Origin: Roseibacillus sp.
GTDB taxonomy: Bacteria > Verrucomicrobiota > Verrucomicrobiia > Verrucomicrobiales > Akkermansiaceae
NCBI GenBank assembly: GCA_029242545.1
Contig: JAQWTV010000123.1
Location: 108,695-172,694 of the forward strand
Reading direction: 5' to 3'
Length of the DNA: 64,000 nt
The notes beneath the pieces are model-generated. The model was given only the letters and a program-made list of their open reading frames with translations. It was not told the DNA's origin and did no database searches. Below, piece after piece: positions 26,177 to 35,315 of the stretch (positions within the stretch are counted from its first letter, which is position 1; every line of letters begins with the position of its first letter). The position numbers and the translations under genes were made by a program.

Positions 26177-26342
26177 GGAGCTTCGCTGGAGGGTCTTGAA
26201 AAGGGGCGATTGGCTTCATGCAACTCTTCGCTGGTATGGTTCCCTCGTTTGGGCGGGATTCATTCTCTGGGAGCGCGCATATGAATTGTAGCGCCCCACC
26301 AGTTCTTCGTTGCAGGCCCGCTCGTTCGTCGTAAAGAGAGGC

Positions 26343-27698
26343 ATGCGGACGTCCGTGAAAGAAGTGTTAAGCCGGGTGGAAGCGGCTGAAGGAATCAGCG
26401 TTTCGGGTTGGGTGCGCACCCGACGGGATTCCAAGGATTTTTCCTTTCTTGAGGTCAACGATGGTAGCTGCCTGAGTGGTTTGCAGGTAATCGCTGATGC
26501 CGGCGTGAAGGGGTATGGGAATATCCAGATGATGTCCACTGGATCGGCGATCAGGGTGGAGGGGGATCTGGTGGCTTCTCCCGGTGAGGGGCAAAATTGG
26601 GAGTTACAGGCTACTGCGTTAGTTTTGATGGGTAGCGCGCCAGAGGATTACCCGCTTCAGAAAAAGCGACATGGACCGGAATTCCTCCGCGACATTGCTC
26701 ATCTCAGGCCGCGGACAAATCTGTTTGGTGCCGTTTTCCGGACGCGAAGTCGCCTTGCGCTGGCGGTTCATCACTTCTTCGAAAAAAGAAACTTTGTCTA
26801 CGTTCATACTCCTATCATTACCGCTAATGATTGTGAGGGAGCGGGGGAGATGTTTCAAATTTCTACGGAGGGGGCCGATCTTCCTGGCGGTGAGCACTTT
26901 TTCGGGAAGCCAGCCCATCTTACGGTAAGTGGACAGCTAGAGGGTGAAACTTTCGCCTGCGCCCTGAGCAACATCTACACCTTTGGGCCAACCTTTCGTG
27001 CGGAGAATTCGCACACCTCGCGTCACGCGGCTGAATTCTGGATGATAGAGCCAGAGATGGCTTTCTGCAATCTCGAGGGAGATATGGATCTCGCGGAGGC
27101 TTTTGTTAAGGAGCTCACCCAGAAAATCCTGGATGGCCCCGAGGACGATTTCGGGCTCTTTTCAAAATTCGTAGATAAGGGTTTGGAGCCTAGGTTGAAG
27201 ATGATTGTGGAGCGGCCCTTCGCGAGAATCAGTTATACGGAAGCGGTCAGGATTCTTCAGGACTCCGGGCACAAATTTGAGTATCCGGTGGCTTGGGGTG
27301 AGAATCTTCAATCTGAGCATGAGCGCTACCTTACCGAGGAGCATTGCAAATCTCCGGTCACGGTTTTTGACTATCCTGAAAAAATCAAACCCTTCTACAT
27401 GAGACAAAACGACGATGGGAAGACCGTTGCAGCCATGGATGTCCTGGTTCCTGGAATCGGAGAAATTATTGGTGGGAGCCAACGGGAAGAGCGCCTCGAG
27501 GTGCTTCAGGGGAGCATGAAGGCTGACGGGCTTAGTGAGGGGGATTACCAATGGTATCTCGATCTGAGAAAATTCGGAAGCGTTCCCCACGCAGGTTTTG
27601 GTCTGGGTTTCGAGCGAATGCTGATGATGGTCACGGGGGTCCAGAACATCAGAGATGTCATACCCTTTCCGAGGACTCCCGGCACCTGTGGCCCTTGA
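26343..27698 (+). CDS. asnS: Asparaginyl-tRNA synthetase
   Basis: Class IIb synthetase charging tRNA-Asn. 451 residues from ATG 26343 (MRTSVKEVLSRVEAAEG); a TTG at 26310 is rejected. The N-terminal OB anticodon-binding fold has VSGWVRTRRDSKDFSFLEVNDG; motif 2 is FRAENSHTSRHAAEFWMIEPE; motif 3 is GFGLGFERMLMMVTGVQNIRDVIPFPRTPG. The spacing and the FRAENSHTSRH form point to AsnRS rather than AspRS. A GAGAGG run sits just before the start, rather close to it. It converges with the alcohol dehydrogenase gene, 16 nt apart. Presence of a direct AsnRS implies that Asn-tRNA can be formed without the GatCAB route. Confidence 0.95.
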   Translation: MRTSVKEVLSRVEAAEGISVSGWVRTRRDSKDFSFLEVNDGSCLSGLQVIADAGVKGYGNIQMMSTGSAIRVEGDLVASPGEGQNWELQATALVLMGSAPEDYPLQKKRHGPEFLRDIAHLRPRTNLFGAVFRTRSRLALAVHHFFEKRNFVYVHTPIITANDCEGAGEMFQISTEGADLPGGEHFFGKPAHLTVSGQLEGETFACALSNIYTFGPTFRAENSHTSRHAAEFWMIEPEMAFCNLEGDMDLAEAFVKELTQKILDGPEDDFGLFSKFVDKGLEPRLKMIVERPFARISYTEAVRILQDSGHKFEYPVAWGENLQSEHERYLTEEHCKSPVTVFDYPEKIKPFYMRQNDDGKTVAAMDVLVPGIGEIIGGSQREERLEVLQGSMKADGLSEGDYQWYLDLRKFGSVPHAGFGLGFERMLMMVTGVQNIRDVIPFPRTPGTCGP

Positions 27699-27714
27699 AG
27701 AAATGGGCTCATTG

Positions 27715-28758
27715 CTAGGAAAGTTCGGTGATCACAGTGATGCCTGGCTTCCCGAATGCCTGCCCTGAAGTCAGGAGGGCGGCACCCTCGGAGAGATCGC
27801 AGGTCCCTGAAATAAGAAGCCCCGGGTCGATGCCCTTGGAGGTGATCAGGTCAAAGAGCTCGGGGTAGCAGTGGGATTGCATTCCATGGCTTCCAATGAT
27901 TTCAAGTTCGCGAGCAAGGATTTGGTCAAAAGGAACCGGGGAGGTTGCGTCCTGCCCAACCATGAGCCCGACTTGAATATGTCGGCCGCGGGGTCGCAGG
28001 CATCGAATGGAGTTTGTGGCGGTCTCCCTGCTGCCGAGGGAGTCGATCGAATAGTGGGCTCCCCCGGATGTCATATCAACAACGGTGCCGACAATTTCAG
28101 AAGTTGCATTTGCATTGATGGTTTTTGTGGCGCCCAGTTTGGTCGCGAGACGGAGTATTTCCGGGTCTAGATCGATAGCAATGGTCTGAACGTTCAAAGC
28201 ATTGGCCACCATCAAAGCAGAAAGACCCACTCCGCCACATCCATGAATTGCCAACCAATGCTCGGGACGGGCTTGGGCTTGATGCACTACCGCGCGATAT
28301 GATGTAGCGAGGCGGCACCCGAGGCTTGCCGAGGAGACGAAATCGAGTTCATCCGGTAGTTGGACAAGGTTCTCCTCTGCGTGGGGGATGGATACGAGGG
28401 AGGCGAAGGAGCCCCAGTGGGTGAATCCCGGTTGCTGCTGATCGGGGCAAACCTGTTGGTTGCCGCTCTCGCAGAATTCACAGGAGCCGCAGGCGCAAAT
28501 GAAGGGAGCAGTTACGCGGTCTCCTCGTGACCATTTCCGGACGTTTTTCCCTGTTTCCTCAACAACTCCTGCAAACTCATGGCCCGGTATATGGGGAAGA
28601 GTGATATCAGAATCGTGTCCTTTCCAGCCATGCCAATCGCTGCGGCAGATGCCGGTAGCCTCGACGTGGATCACCACTCCGTCCGGAGAGGGAGTGGGGT
28701 CAGGCGCGGTGGTGACCTCTATGGCTTCCTCGAACTTGTGGAAGAGAGCTGCTTTCAT
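27715..28758 (-). CDS. Zinc-dependent alcohol dehydrogenase, MDR family
   Basis: 347 residues. Catalytic zinc ligands are C38 and the H-E pair in PHIPGHEFAG, and the structural-zinc cysteines form C-x2-C-x2-C-x7-C in CGSCEFCESGNQQVC. The Rossmann motif is GCGGVGLSALMVA. This is the threonine/alcohol/sorbitol dehydrogenase superfamily; the substrate is unclear, though the D-W-H-G-W-K-G-H-D region resembles bacterial zinc alcohol dehydrogenases acting on primary or secondary alcohols. Cytoplasmic. It is the sole minus-strand gene after the 171-residue hypothetical (75 nt apart), with no evident pathway partner. Confidence 0.9.
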   Translation of the reverse strand: MKAALFHKFEEAIEVTTAPDPTPSPDGVVIHVEATGICRSDWHGWKGHDSDITLPHIPGHEFAGVVEETGKNVRKWSRGDRVTAPFICACGSCEFCESGNQQVCPDQQQPGFTHWGSFASLVSIPHAEENLVQLPDELDFVSSASLGCRLATSYRAVVHQAQARPEHWLAIHGCGGVGLSALMVANALNVQTIAIDLDPEILRLATKLGATKTINANATSEIVGTVVDMTSGGAHYSIDSLGSRETATNSIRCLRPRGRHIQVGLMVGQDATSPVPFDQILARELEIIGSHGMQSHCYPELFDLITSKGIDPGLLISGTCDLSEGAALLTSGQAFGKPGITVITELS

Positions 28759-28833
28759 GAGGAGAAAAGCAGAGCGAACCTGACTGAGGGCTTGGAGGGG
28801 AAAGGTTTGCTTAGAATAACGGCTCGAAGTTTT

Positions 28834-29349
28834 TTACTTGCCCTCGCTGATCATTTTTTTGAAAGCGGCCGAATGAGCTGAGACGGTTGCCTTGGGGCCG
28901 GTAAACTTTGCAAAGATGGCACCCTGCTTACTCTCAATGATTGCCCCAAGGAGTGCGTATCCTGGCTTTTCTTCAATCGGACCGCGGGGCGGTCCTGCCT
29001 TGAATGTGCCCTCGGCGGATACGAAAGTAACCACCGATTCACCGGCTTTCGATTTTTCCGTCTTCGCGTTGATGTTTTTTCTGGGCTCTGTGAACTGACC
29101 AAACCAGCGATCGACATTGGCTTGCAGGCCGCCCCCGCCCTGGGGGCCAAAATGAAAGAAAACGATCTGGCCTTCGGCTGCGTCTACGCCAACCTTAAGC
29201 TGGGCCTTTCGCATGAAGGAACTTGGTTTGACCGAGAGGAACTCCTTGGGTCCATTGAAGGTCAGGCCTGCAACTTTGAACTCGCCTGCTTGAACTGGGC
29301 ACAGGCTGAGGAGTATTGAGGTGGTGGCAAGGAGTTTGAAAGTCTTCAT
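28834..29349 (-). CDS. Exported hypothetical protein
   Basis: 171 residues with a signal peptide (MKTFKLLATTSILLSLCPVQA). The mature part has the feel of a beta-sandwich (FKVAGLTFNGPKEFLSVKPSSFMRKAQLKV, VVTFVSAEGTFKAGPP, FAKFTGPKATVSAHSAAFKKMI), with no catalytic motif. Similar short secreted proteins of unknown function are common in Planctomycetes and Verrucomicrobia; I cannot name a family. Divergent from the Gfo/Idh/MocA gene across 371 nt, and 75 nt upstream of the alcohol dehydrogenase. Confidence 0.75.
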   Translation of the reverse strand: MKTFKLLATTSILLSLCPVQAGEFKVAGLTFNGPKEFLSVKPSSFMRKAQLKVGVDAAEGQIVFFHFGPQGGGGLQANVDRWFGQFTEPRKNINAKTEKSKAGESVVTFVSAEGTFKAGPPRGPIEEKPGYALLGAIIESKQGAIFAKFTGPKATVSAHSAAFKKMISEGK

Positions 29350-29720
29350 GGTGCTTCCCTAGCCCCCTTGGAGACGTTGGTCAAAGAAAAGAGACGTAAC
29401 ACGGATTCCTCGGGCGGATTGGGATTCGGGGGAGTCGGTCTGAAATCTTCAGTTTCTTGGTGTAGCAGGGCAATTCGCTGCTGCCCTCAAGAGGGAGAAC
29501 CAGTGTCCCGGTGTCAGACGTGTGACAGATCTTCAGAGGGCAGCTCTTTTTTAGGTTTTCAGGTGTTTTGGTGAGAGAAAAGGCTTTCAAGATTCGTATT
29601 TTAAGCGTCACCTATGCTCGGTTCAGGGGATTGGCGCGTCTACGCTGTTCTCTGGTCCAAAACAACTGCCGGGCTCTCTGAATGAAGAAGGTTCCGGCCC
29701 ATAATAAACAACACAATATC
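29350..29720. other. Gene-free stretch upstream of the Tat oxidoreductase gene
   Basis: 371 nt between divergent genes. Two short reading frames (plus 29368-29574, minus 29381-29611) overlap each other, lack ribosome binding sites and look like chance. The notable content is a terminator-like hairpin with a competing upstream hairpin at 29464-29552, listed separately. I see no clear -35/-10 pair. Confidence 0.7.
29464..29552 (+). promoter_or_regulatory. Candidate leader attenuator with competing hairpins
   Basis: GCTGCCCTC (29480-29488) and GAGGGCAGC (29536-29544) are perfectly complementary over 9 bp and are followed at once by TCTTTTTT (29545-29552), an intrinsic-terminator pattern. The left arm can instead pair with AGGGCA (29467-29472, using 29482-29487) or AGCAG (29464-29468, using 29478-29482), which would destroy the terminator. 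The 47-nt loop holds a small hairpin (TGTCA 29512-29516 with TGACA 29523-29527). The plus strand downstream is the Gfo/Idh/MocA gene, about 170 nt away. Could be a riboswitch-like attenuator or a short sRNA with its terminator. Structure inferred from base pairing only. Confidence 0.45.
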
Positions 29721-31010
29721 ATGGAAGATTCCATTCAATCTGACCGGAGGAAATTCCTCAAAGCGAGCGGGGTAGCGGCAGCTGCTACCTCATTGCCCAT
29801 TGCCGCCTATGCGCAGGTAGAGGGTAAAAGTGAAATCAAGGTGGCCCTCGTTGGTTGCGGAGGACGGGGAACAGGTGCAGTCTCGCAAACTCTGAATGTT
29901 GAGGGAGCCAAGCTTGTCGCCGTGGCCGATGCATTTCCCGATAAGACACAGGGTGTGATCAATAATCTCAAGGGTCGCTTCAAGGAGAAGGTGGATGTTC
30001 CCGCCGAGCGAATGTTCCATGGATTCGATGCCTACAAGAAGGCAATTGAATTTGCGGACATGGTGATCCTGACTACGCCTCCGGGATTCCGTCCTGAGAT
30101 GTTTGAGTATGCAGTTTCGCGCGGTAAGCATGTCTTTATGGAGAAGCCAGTCGCGACCGATGCGGGAGGGATCCGAAGAGTGCTGGCGGCAGCAAAAGAG
30201 GCCGATGCTAAAAAGCTCAAGGTGGTCTGTGGTCTGCAGCGCCGCTACCAGAAATCCTATACCGCAACACATCAGGAAGTGATGGAAGGTCGGATCGGCA
30301 AGGTGCTTAGCAGTCAGGTCTACTGGAATGGTGGAGGAGTCTGGGTCCGTCCGAGAAAAAAGGAGCAGTCAGAGATGGAGTATCAGATGAGGAACTGGTA
30401 CTATTTCAACTGGCTCTGTGGAGATCATATCTGCGAGCAGCACGTCCACAATCTGGACGTAGCGAATTGGTTTATGGGTAGTCATCCCACGGTTGCTCAA
30501 GGCATGGGGGGCAGGCAGCAGAGAATTGGGCCCGATTTCGGAGAGATCTTTGATCATCACTTCGTGGAGCTTCAGCATGAGGGTGGTGGTTATACCAACT
30601 CCCAATGCCGGCATCAGAGGGGATGTATGAACCGGGTCACGGAGGTCATCATCGGTGAGAAGGGTCGTGCCTACCCGGGGAGGATCACAGACAACGATGG
30701 TAAGGTTGTGTGGAAGCTGAACGAAAAGTCGAAGAATCCCTATCAGGTGGAGCACGACGAGTTGCATCGCCACATCAGGGAGGACAAGCCAATTAACAAT
30801 GCATACTACACTGCAGAGAGCACGATGACTTCGATCATCGGGCGGATGGCTACCTATTCTGGAAAGGAATTGAAGTGGGATGAGGCCCTCAATTCTGAAA
30901 TCAGTATCATGCCCAAAAATTATGCTTGGGACGCAGACCCTGGTCCGAAAATGGATCCTGAGACGGGGCTTTATCCCTGCCCTGAGCCTGGAGTCACGAA
31001 AGTGATTTAA
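29721..31010 (+). CDS. Tat-exported Gfo/Idh/MocA family oxidoreductase
   Basis: 429 residues from ATG 29721 (MEDSIQSDRRKFLKASG); an upstream in-frame start at 29682 is rejected. A twin-arginine signal (RR at 9-10, then FLKASGVAAAATSLPIAAYAQ) precedes the Rossmann motif VALVGCGGRGTG and the FMEKPVATD block (EKP motif) of the family. Members use NAD(P) to oxidise sugars, inositols or glycosides; in this phylum a large Tat-exported group of unknown substrate occurs beside DUF1501/DUF1553 and sulfatase genes. Folded and loaded with cofactor before export, presumably. It is followed by a strong terminator. Substrate unknown. Confidence 0.9.
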   Translation: MEDSIQSDRRKFLKASGVAAAATSLPIAAYAQVEGKSEIKVALVGCGGRGTGAVSQTLNVEGAKLVAVADAFPDKTQGVINNLKGRFKEKVDVPAERMFHGFDAYKKAIEFADMVILTTPPGFRPEMFEYAVSRGKHVFMEKPVATDAGGIRRVLAAAKEADAKKLKVVCGLQRRYQKSYTATHQEVMEGRIGKVLSSQVYWNGGGVWVRPRKKEQSEMEYQMRNWYYFNWLCGDHICEQHVHNLDVANWFMGSHPTVAQGMGGRQQRIGPDFGEIFDHHFVELQHEGGGYTNSQCRHQRGCMNRVTEVIIGEKGRAYPGRITDNDGKVVWKLNEKSKNPYQVEHDELHRHIREDKPINNAYYTAESTMTSIIGRMATYSGKELKWDEALNSEISIMPKNYAWDADPGPKMDPETGLYPCPEPGVTKVI

Positions 31011-31031
31011 GCTGCTTCAGCGTTTTAACTG

Positions 31032-31060
31032 AAAAGCCGGGCCACTGGGTCCGGCTTTTT
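31032..31060 (+). terminator. Rho-independent terminator
   Basis: AAAAGCCGG and CCGGCTTTT form a 9-bp stem around a 10-nt loop, running into TTTTT and ATTT. It starts 22 nt after the stop of the Gfo/Idh/MocA gene. The mirrored A/T ends could also terminate transcription from the minus-strand side, but the nearest minus-strand genes are transcribed the other way. Confidence 0.85.
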
Positions 31061-31131
31061 ATTTGGTCGAGGACTAGAAGAGCAATGCGCTTCTCCTATC
31101 GGTGTGCTCGCTGGGTGGGACTGCCCACAAG

Positions 31132-32544
31132 CTAGGATAGGATTTCGCTCACGACCCGGCCATATACGTCGGTAAGGCGGAAGTCCCGTCCATCGTAGCG
31201 GTAGGTGAGTTTCTTGTGATCAAGTCCGAGTTGGTGAAAGATGGTGGCATGAAGGTCGTGCATGTGGACTTGTTGCTCGACCGCGTGGTGACCATGGCTG
31301 TCGGTCTTTCCGTATGAAACGCCAGGTTTGAAGCCCCCTCCGGCGAGCCAGACCGTGAACCCGTCGGGATTATGGTCTCTTCCAGTTCCTTTATTCTGGG
31401 CGTAAGGAGTGCGTCCGAATTCGCTACCCCACCAGACGATGGTGTCTTCGAGGAGGCCGCGGCGCTTAAGGTCTTCGAGAAGGCCTGCGACAGGTTTGTC
31501 TGTTGCGCGTGCATGTTCGATATGCTTTGGCATATTGGAATGCTGGTCCCAAGCTGGATTGTTGGAGTTGTCGGTGTAGTTGACCTGTATGTAGCGCACA
31601 CCGGCTTCGCTGAGGCGACGGGCCCGGAGGCAGTATTGTCCAAAGTTATCAGTGTGCTTTTCCCCGATTCCATACATCTCAAGGGTCGAGGGGCTTTCCT
31701 GCGAAAGGTCGAGAATGTCCGGAGCGTTATTTTGCATGCGCCAGGCTAGTTCGAAGGAGCTAATGACGGCTTCAAGTTTGTCGTCCCCCGGCATTCTGCT
31801 TGCCTGCTCAGCGTTTAATTGGCGTAGGAGTTCAAACTGGTGCCGTTGTTCAGCCGGGCTGTTGTTAAAGTCGATAAGGTTCCTGATTGTCGCTTCGTGT
31901 GCCGGTATGCCCGCTCTTCCGACTGGGGTGCCCTGATAAGCCGCGGGTAAAAACGCGTTGCTGTAGTTGCGCGGGCCACCGTTGCCCATGGCGGGCCCGA
32001 TGCTGACGAAACCTGGGAGGTTGTTATTCTCGGTTCCCAATCCGTAGTTTGCCCAGGAGCCCATGCTTGGACGAACAAGATTTATCGAGCCGGTATGTAG
32101 GAATAATGTGCTTGGGCCGTGCGCGACCCCTTCAGTGTGCATTCCTTTAAGAAAGCAAAGGTCGTCGACGTGCCGGGCGGTATGTGGAAAGAGCTCGCTG
32201 ACATGCTGACCAGTCTGTCCATATTGCTCGAAGTTCCAGAGTGGCTTCATCACCCGGTGCTCAACGATCTTACGCGTCTTCGCCAGAGTTCTGGCATCGT
32301 CGAACCGGATCATTTTTCCATCATCCTGGAATAGCTTCTCCTTGTAGTCGTAGGAGTCCACGTGGCTGACGCCTCCGGCCATAAAGAGAAAGATGACGCG
32401 CTTGGCTTTTGGGGGGTGGTGCAGGATTCTGCTGTTTGCGGCCGGCTTCCCAGCGCTCGCCTGCTCATGGGCCAGAGCGCCCACGGCGAGGCCGCCAAAG
32501 CCACAGGCCATGTCGCGGAGGGCGTGTCGGCGGGAGATATTCAT
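31132..32544 (-). CDS. DUF1501 domain-containing exported protein
   Basis: 470 residues with a twin-arginine-type signal (MNISRRHALRDMACGFGGLAVGALA). The blocks KRVIFLFMAGGVSHVDSYDYKE, LPGFVSIGPAMGNGG, WWGSEFGRTPYAQ and GRDHNPDGFTVWLAGGG are diagnostic of DUF1501, a sulfatase/alkaline-phosphatase-like fold widespread in Planctomycetes and Verrucomicrobia. Its catalytic function is not established. It is encoded 80 nt downstream of the DUF1549/DUF1553 gene, the usual pair, so both probably act together in the periplasm. Confidence 0.93.
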   Translation of the reverse strand: MNISRRHALRDMACGFGGLAVGALAHEQASAGKPAANSRILHHPPKAKRVIFLFMAGGVSHVDSYDYKEKLFQDDGKMIRFDDARTLAKTRKIVEHRVMKPLWNFEQYGQTGQHVSELFPHTARHVDDLCFLKGMHTEGVAHGPSTLFLHTGSINLVRPSMGSWANYGLGTENNNLPGFVSIGPAMGNGGPRNYSNAFLPAAYQGTPVGRAGIPAHEATIRNLIDFNNSPAEQRHQFELLRQLNAEQASRMPGDDKLEAVISSFELAWRMQNNAPDILDLSQESPSTLEMYGIGEKHTDNFGQYCLRARRLSEAGVRYIQVNYTDNSNNPAWDQHSNMPKHIEHARATDKPVAGLLEDLKRRGLLEDTIVWWGSEFGRTPYAQNKGTGRDHNPDGFTVWLAGGGFKPGVSYGKTDSHGHHAVEQQVHMHDLHATIFHQLGLDHKKLTYRYDGRDFRLTDVYGRVVSEILS

Positions 32545-32624
32545 GGGAAGGAAAAAAGACTCGGTGGAGCGGTTGTTTTCTCAGGAGGATCGTATCGGAT
32601 AGATGGTTCGGCCTCAAGCGTGCC

Positions 32625-35156
32625 TTAGTGAAGGTGTCGGAAGTCAAGGCTGGCAAAGAGGCTCTGAAAAACCTGTGACCAGGATTCTTTCGAGTTTTTA
32701 TTTATTTGAAGATAGTCGAGAAGGATCCGCTCCTCCCTGGTAGTGGGGAGGCGTCCAAGGACAAGAAGGTAGGTGTATTCAATTCTAGATTTTTCACCGG
32801 AAAGAGACTCCTTGAGAAGGCGGTCAGCGGCAAGGTTTGCCTGCTTTTGCACAAAGGGGTTGTTCATCATGAAGAGCGCCTGAGTGGGAACGCTACTCGT
32901 TGTCCTTATGCCCGTGACAAGGTTGGGGTCCGCAAAGTCAAAAACCTGCATAAGCTCAGGCAGCGTATTTCGAAAAACCGGCGTATATATACTTCTGCGG
33001 GTGCCGCCAAATTGATAACCATACTCTGTTTTAGTGCCGGGCTTCACGGTATTACCGCCGAGTCGGCCGTCGAGTGCGCCGCTCACCGAGAGAATGGAAT
33101 CCCGAATGGCCTCAGCTTGCAGACGCCGGTGGTTCTGGCGCCAATGGAGAAGGTTTTCAATGTCAGATGACGCTTGCGAAGGCGCGGACGAGGAGCTTAG
33201 TTGATAAGCTCGGGACAACACGATCTTGCGCACAAGTTTCTTGGTGGACCAGCCCTCCTCAATAAAGAGGGTGGAAAGGTAGTCGAGCAGCTCGGGGTTT
33301 GAGGGTGAATCACCCATTTGCCCAAAGTTGTCGACGGACTTCACGATCCCCCTGCCAAAAAGGTGATGCCAGACCCGGTTGACAAATACCCGGGCGGTGA
33401 GGGGGTTGTTGGGGTCGGCAATCCAATTGGCCAGCTCCATCCGCCCGCTTGATTTCGGAGCGATGACGGGTGTTGGGGTGGTTTGTAGGATCTTAATAAA
33501 TCCCCTGGGTGCTTTCGGTCCGGATTCGTGAGCGTTACCGCGTAAGGCGATTGGGATATCAGCGGGACCAGGAGCCTCTTCGGCTGCAATCACCATCGCG
33601 GATGGACTTCCCGCTTCCCGTAGGGATTTGAGTTCGTTTTTCAATGCTGCCAGTTGCGCTTGCGTTCTCTCGCTCTTCTCTGGGGACGGAGTGCTGTTTT
33701 TTGGGGCTGTCCCCTGGGGAATTAACTGCACGGCATCAGCGATGACGTGCGCAGTTGTCCCCTGATTGGAAATAAGGACGACATCCCAGTCGCCTGCAAG
33801 AAAGTCGTAGGTTCCGAGGGAGATGAAACTGCCATCGATCGGAGGGCGGCGGGTCTGGTCGACATAGATGGTTTTTTCGCCGTCGGCGTGGCGAACTACT
33901 ACAGGAACTTTGCGGTCCCTGTTCGTGCCTTCCGTGTAGGAAATACGGACTTCAAATTTTCCATCACCAGGAATCCCAGCCCTGTAACGGACTTCTTTCT
34001 CTCCCTTCCCAGTAGCTCCATCATGCAGGTAGTTCGCTGCCACATACCCGCTGTTCGAGGTTGACCGGGTCCACTCGCCCTTCCTCTGGGCATTCTCATC
34101 GTCAACGACAATGCCGGGGAGAGAGCTCAGAGGGATGGATGCCTTCGTCTTCTTGTTGCTGAGGAGCGATATTTCCTGCTGGAGGGTCTTGATGCGGGCG
34201 GCTTGCTGCTTGTGGAGGTGTTCCTGTTCTGGAGAAAGAGGAAGGGGTCGCTTGTTCCAGGTAGACACATTGCTGTGGATTACCACCTTGGTTCCTTTCA
34301 GGATACCCGCCATTCCGTAGTAGTCTCCGGAATCTATTGGGTCGAACTTGTGATCGTGGCAGCGGGCGCAGCCGATGGTTAGCCCGAGAAAAGCCTTTCC
34401 AATGGTATCAAGCTGTTCATCGATAATATCCATTTCAAGGACCGTCTTGTCCTGGAGTTCATAATTGGTTGGTCCAAGAAGGAGAAACCCGGTGGCGATT
34501 AAAGCTTGTTGCCTTTCTTCGAGGCTGCCGCCTGCGAGCAGATCGCCAGCTATCTGCTCGCGGATGAAGCGGTCATAGGGTTTGTCAGAATTCAGGGAAT
34601 TGACCACGTAATCACGGTATCTCCACGCTTCACCAAAGAGAAGAGTGCGTCCTCCTCCAGTGGATTCCGAGTAGCGGGCGATATCGAGCCAGTGCCTAGC
34701 CCATTTGACGCCGAAATCTGGACTGGAAAGGAGGTTGTCTACGACGGCCGCGATTGCTTCGTCCCGGTTTTTCCTCACAGCCTCGAGGAAGGCTCGGATC
34801 TTAGCTGGGCTGGGAGGCAGGCCGACCAAATCGAAATAAATTCGTCTCAGGAGAGTGGTGGCAGGTGCGTCTGGGACCGGAGATAGTCCGTGGCGTTGTT
34901 GGGCGGATAGGATAAACTGGTCGATTCCGGTCGCAGGCCATTGGGAATCTTGAACGGCAGGAGGACTCGGGCGAGTGATGGGTTGGAACGACCAGAAATC
35001 CTTTCCTGCCCTGTGAGAGTTCTCAGTCTCCGAGGCGCTACTACGATCCTCAGCAGTCTCACCGGCGTTAGCAGCTGCACCGAGGCAGGCAATAGCGCAG
35101 AGCAAAACCTTTGGGTTGAAGCTGGAGAGGCTAAGTGTGATCGGGTTTGATGCCAT
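32625..35156 (-). CDS. DUF1549/DUF1553 exported protein with CxxCH and golvesin-like domain
   Basis: 843 residues. A signal-like hydrophobic stretch is at about 16-31. DUF1549 spans about 75-290 and holds a haem-type C-A-R-C-H at 263-267 (followed by DHKFDP). A central region (about 370-490; GYVAANYLHDGATGKG, ADAVQLIP) looks like a golvesin/Xly-type carbohydrate-binding domain, followed by a coiled segment. DUF1553 is C-terminal with ELANWIADPNNPLTARVFVNRVWHHLFGRGIV. The separate N-terminal PSCyt1 cytochrome domain of longer relatives is missing, leaving only the single CxxCH. Partner of the downstream DUF1501 gene. Probably periplasmic; electron transfer or polysaccharide oxidation is a guess. 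Confidence 0.92.
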   Translation of the reverse strand: MASNPITLSLSSFNPKVLLCAIACLGAAANAGETAEDRSSASETENSHRAGKDFWSFQPITRPSPPAVQDSQWPATGIDQFILSAQQRHGLSPVPDAPATTLLRRIYFDLVGLPPSPAKIRAFLEAVRKNRDEAIAAVVDNLLSSPDFGVKWARHWLDIARYSESTGGGRTLLFGEAWRYRDYVVNSLNSDKPYDRFIREQIAGDLLAGGSLEERQQALIATGFLLLGPTNYELQDKTVLEMDIIDEQLDTIGKAFLGLTIGCARCHDHKFDPIDSGDYYGMAGILKGTKVVIHSNVSTWNKRPLPLSPEQEHLHKQQAARIKTLQQEISLLSNKKTKASIPLSSLPGIVVDDENAQRKGEWTRSTSNSGYVAANYLHDGATGKGEKEVRYRAGIPGDGKFEVRISYTEGTNRDRKVPVVVRHADGEKTIYVDQTRRPPIDGSFISLGTYDFLAGDWDVVLISNQGTTAHVIADAVQLIPQGTAPKNSTPSPEKSERTQAQLAALKNELKSLREAGSPSAMVIAAEEAPGPADIPIALRGNAHESGPKAPRGFIKILQTTPTPVIAPKSSGRMELANWIADPNNPLTARVFVNRVWHHLFGRGIVKSVDNFGQMGDSPSNPELLDYLSTLFIEEGWSTKKLVRKIVLSRAYQLSSSSAPSQASSDIENLLHWRQNHRRLQAEAIRDSILSVSGALDGRLGGNTVKPGTKTEYGYQFGGTRRSIYTPVFRNTLPELMQVFDFADPNLVTGIRTTSSVPTQALFMMNNPFVQKQANLAADRLLKESLSGEKSRIEYTYLLVLGRLPTTREERILLDYLQINKNSKESWSQVFQSLFASLDFRHLH

Positions 35157-35315
35157 TCCTGCCGGTCAGGAAACGTCCTGTAACAACCGGATACTACTCA
35201 TTATCTCTCCTTTTTTCAGTGAGAATCTGAGGTGGAGGACTTTATTTACCCCAAGTATCAGGAGGAAATCAGTGCTACCCTCGGATGCAGCATGGTTATT
35301 GCCCATGTGCTTCTT

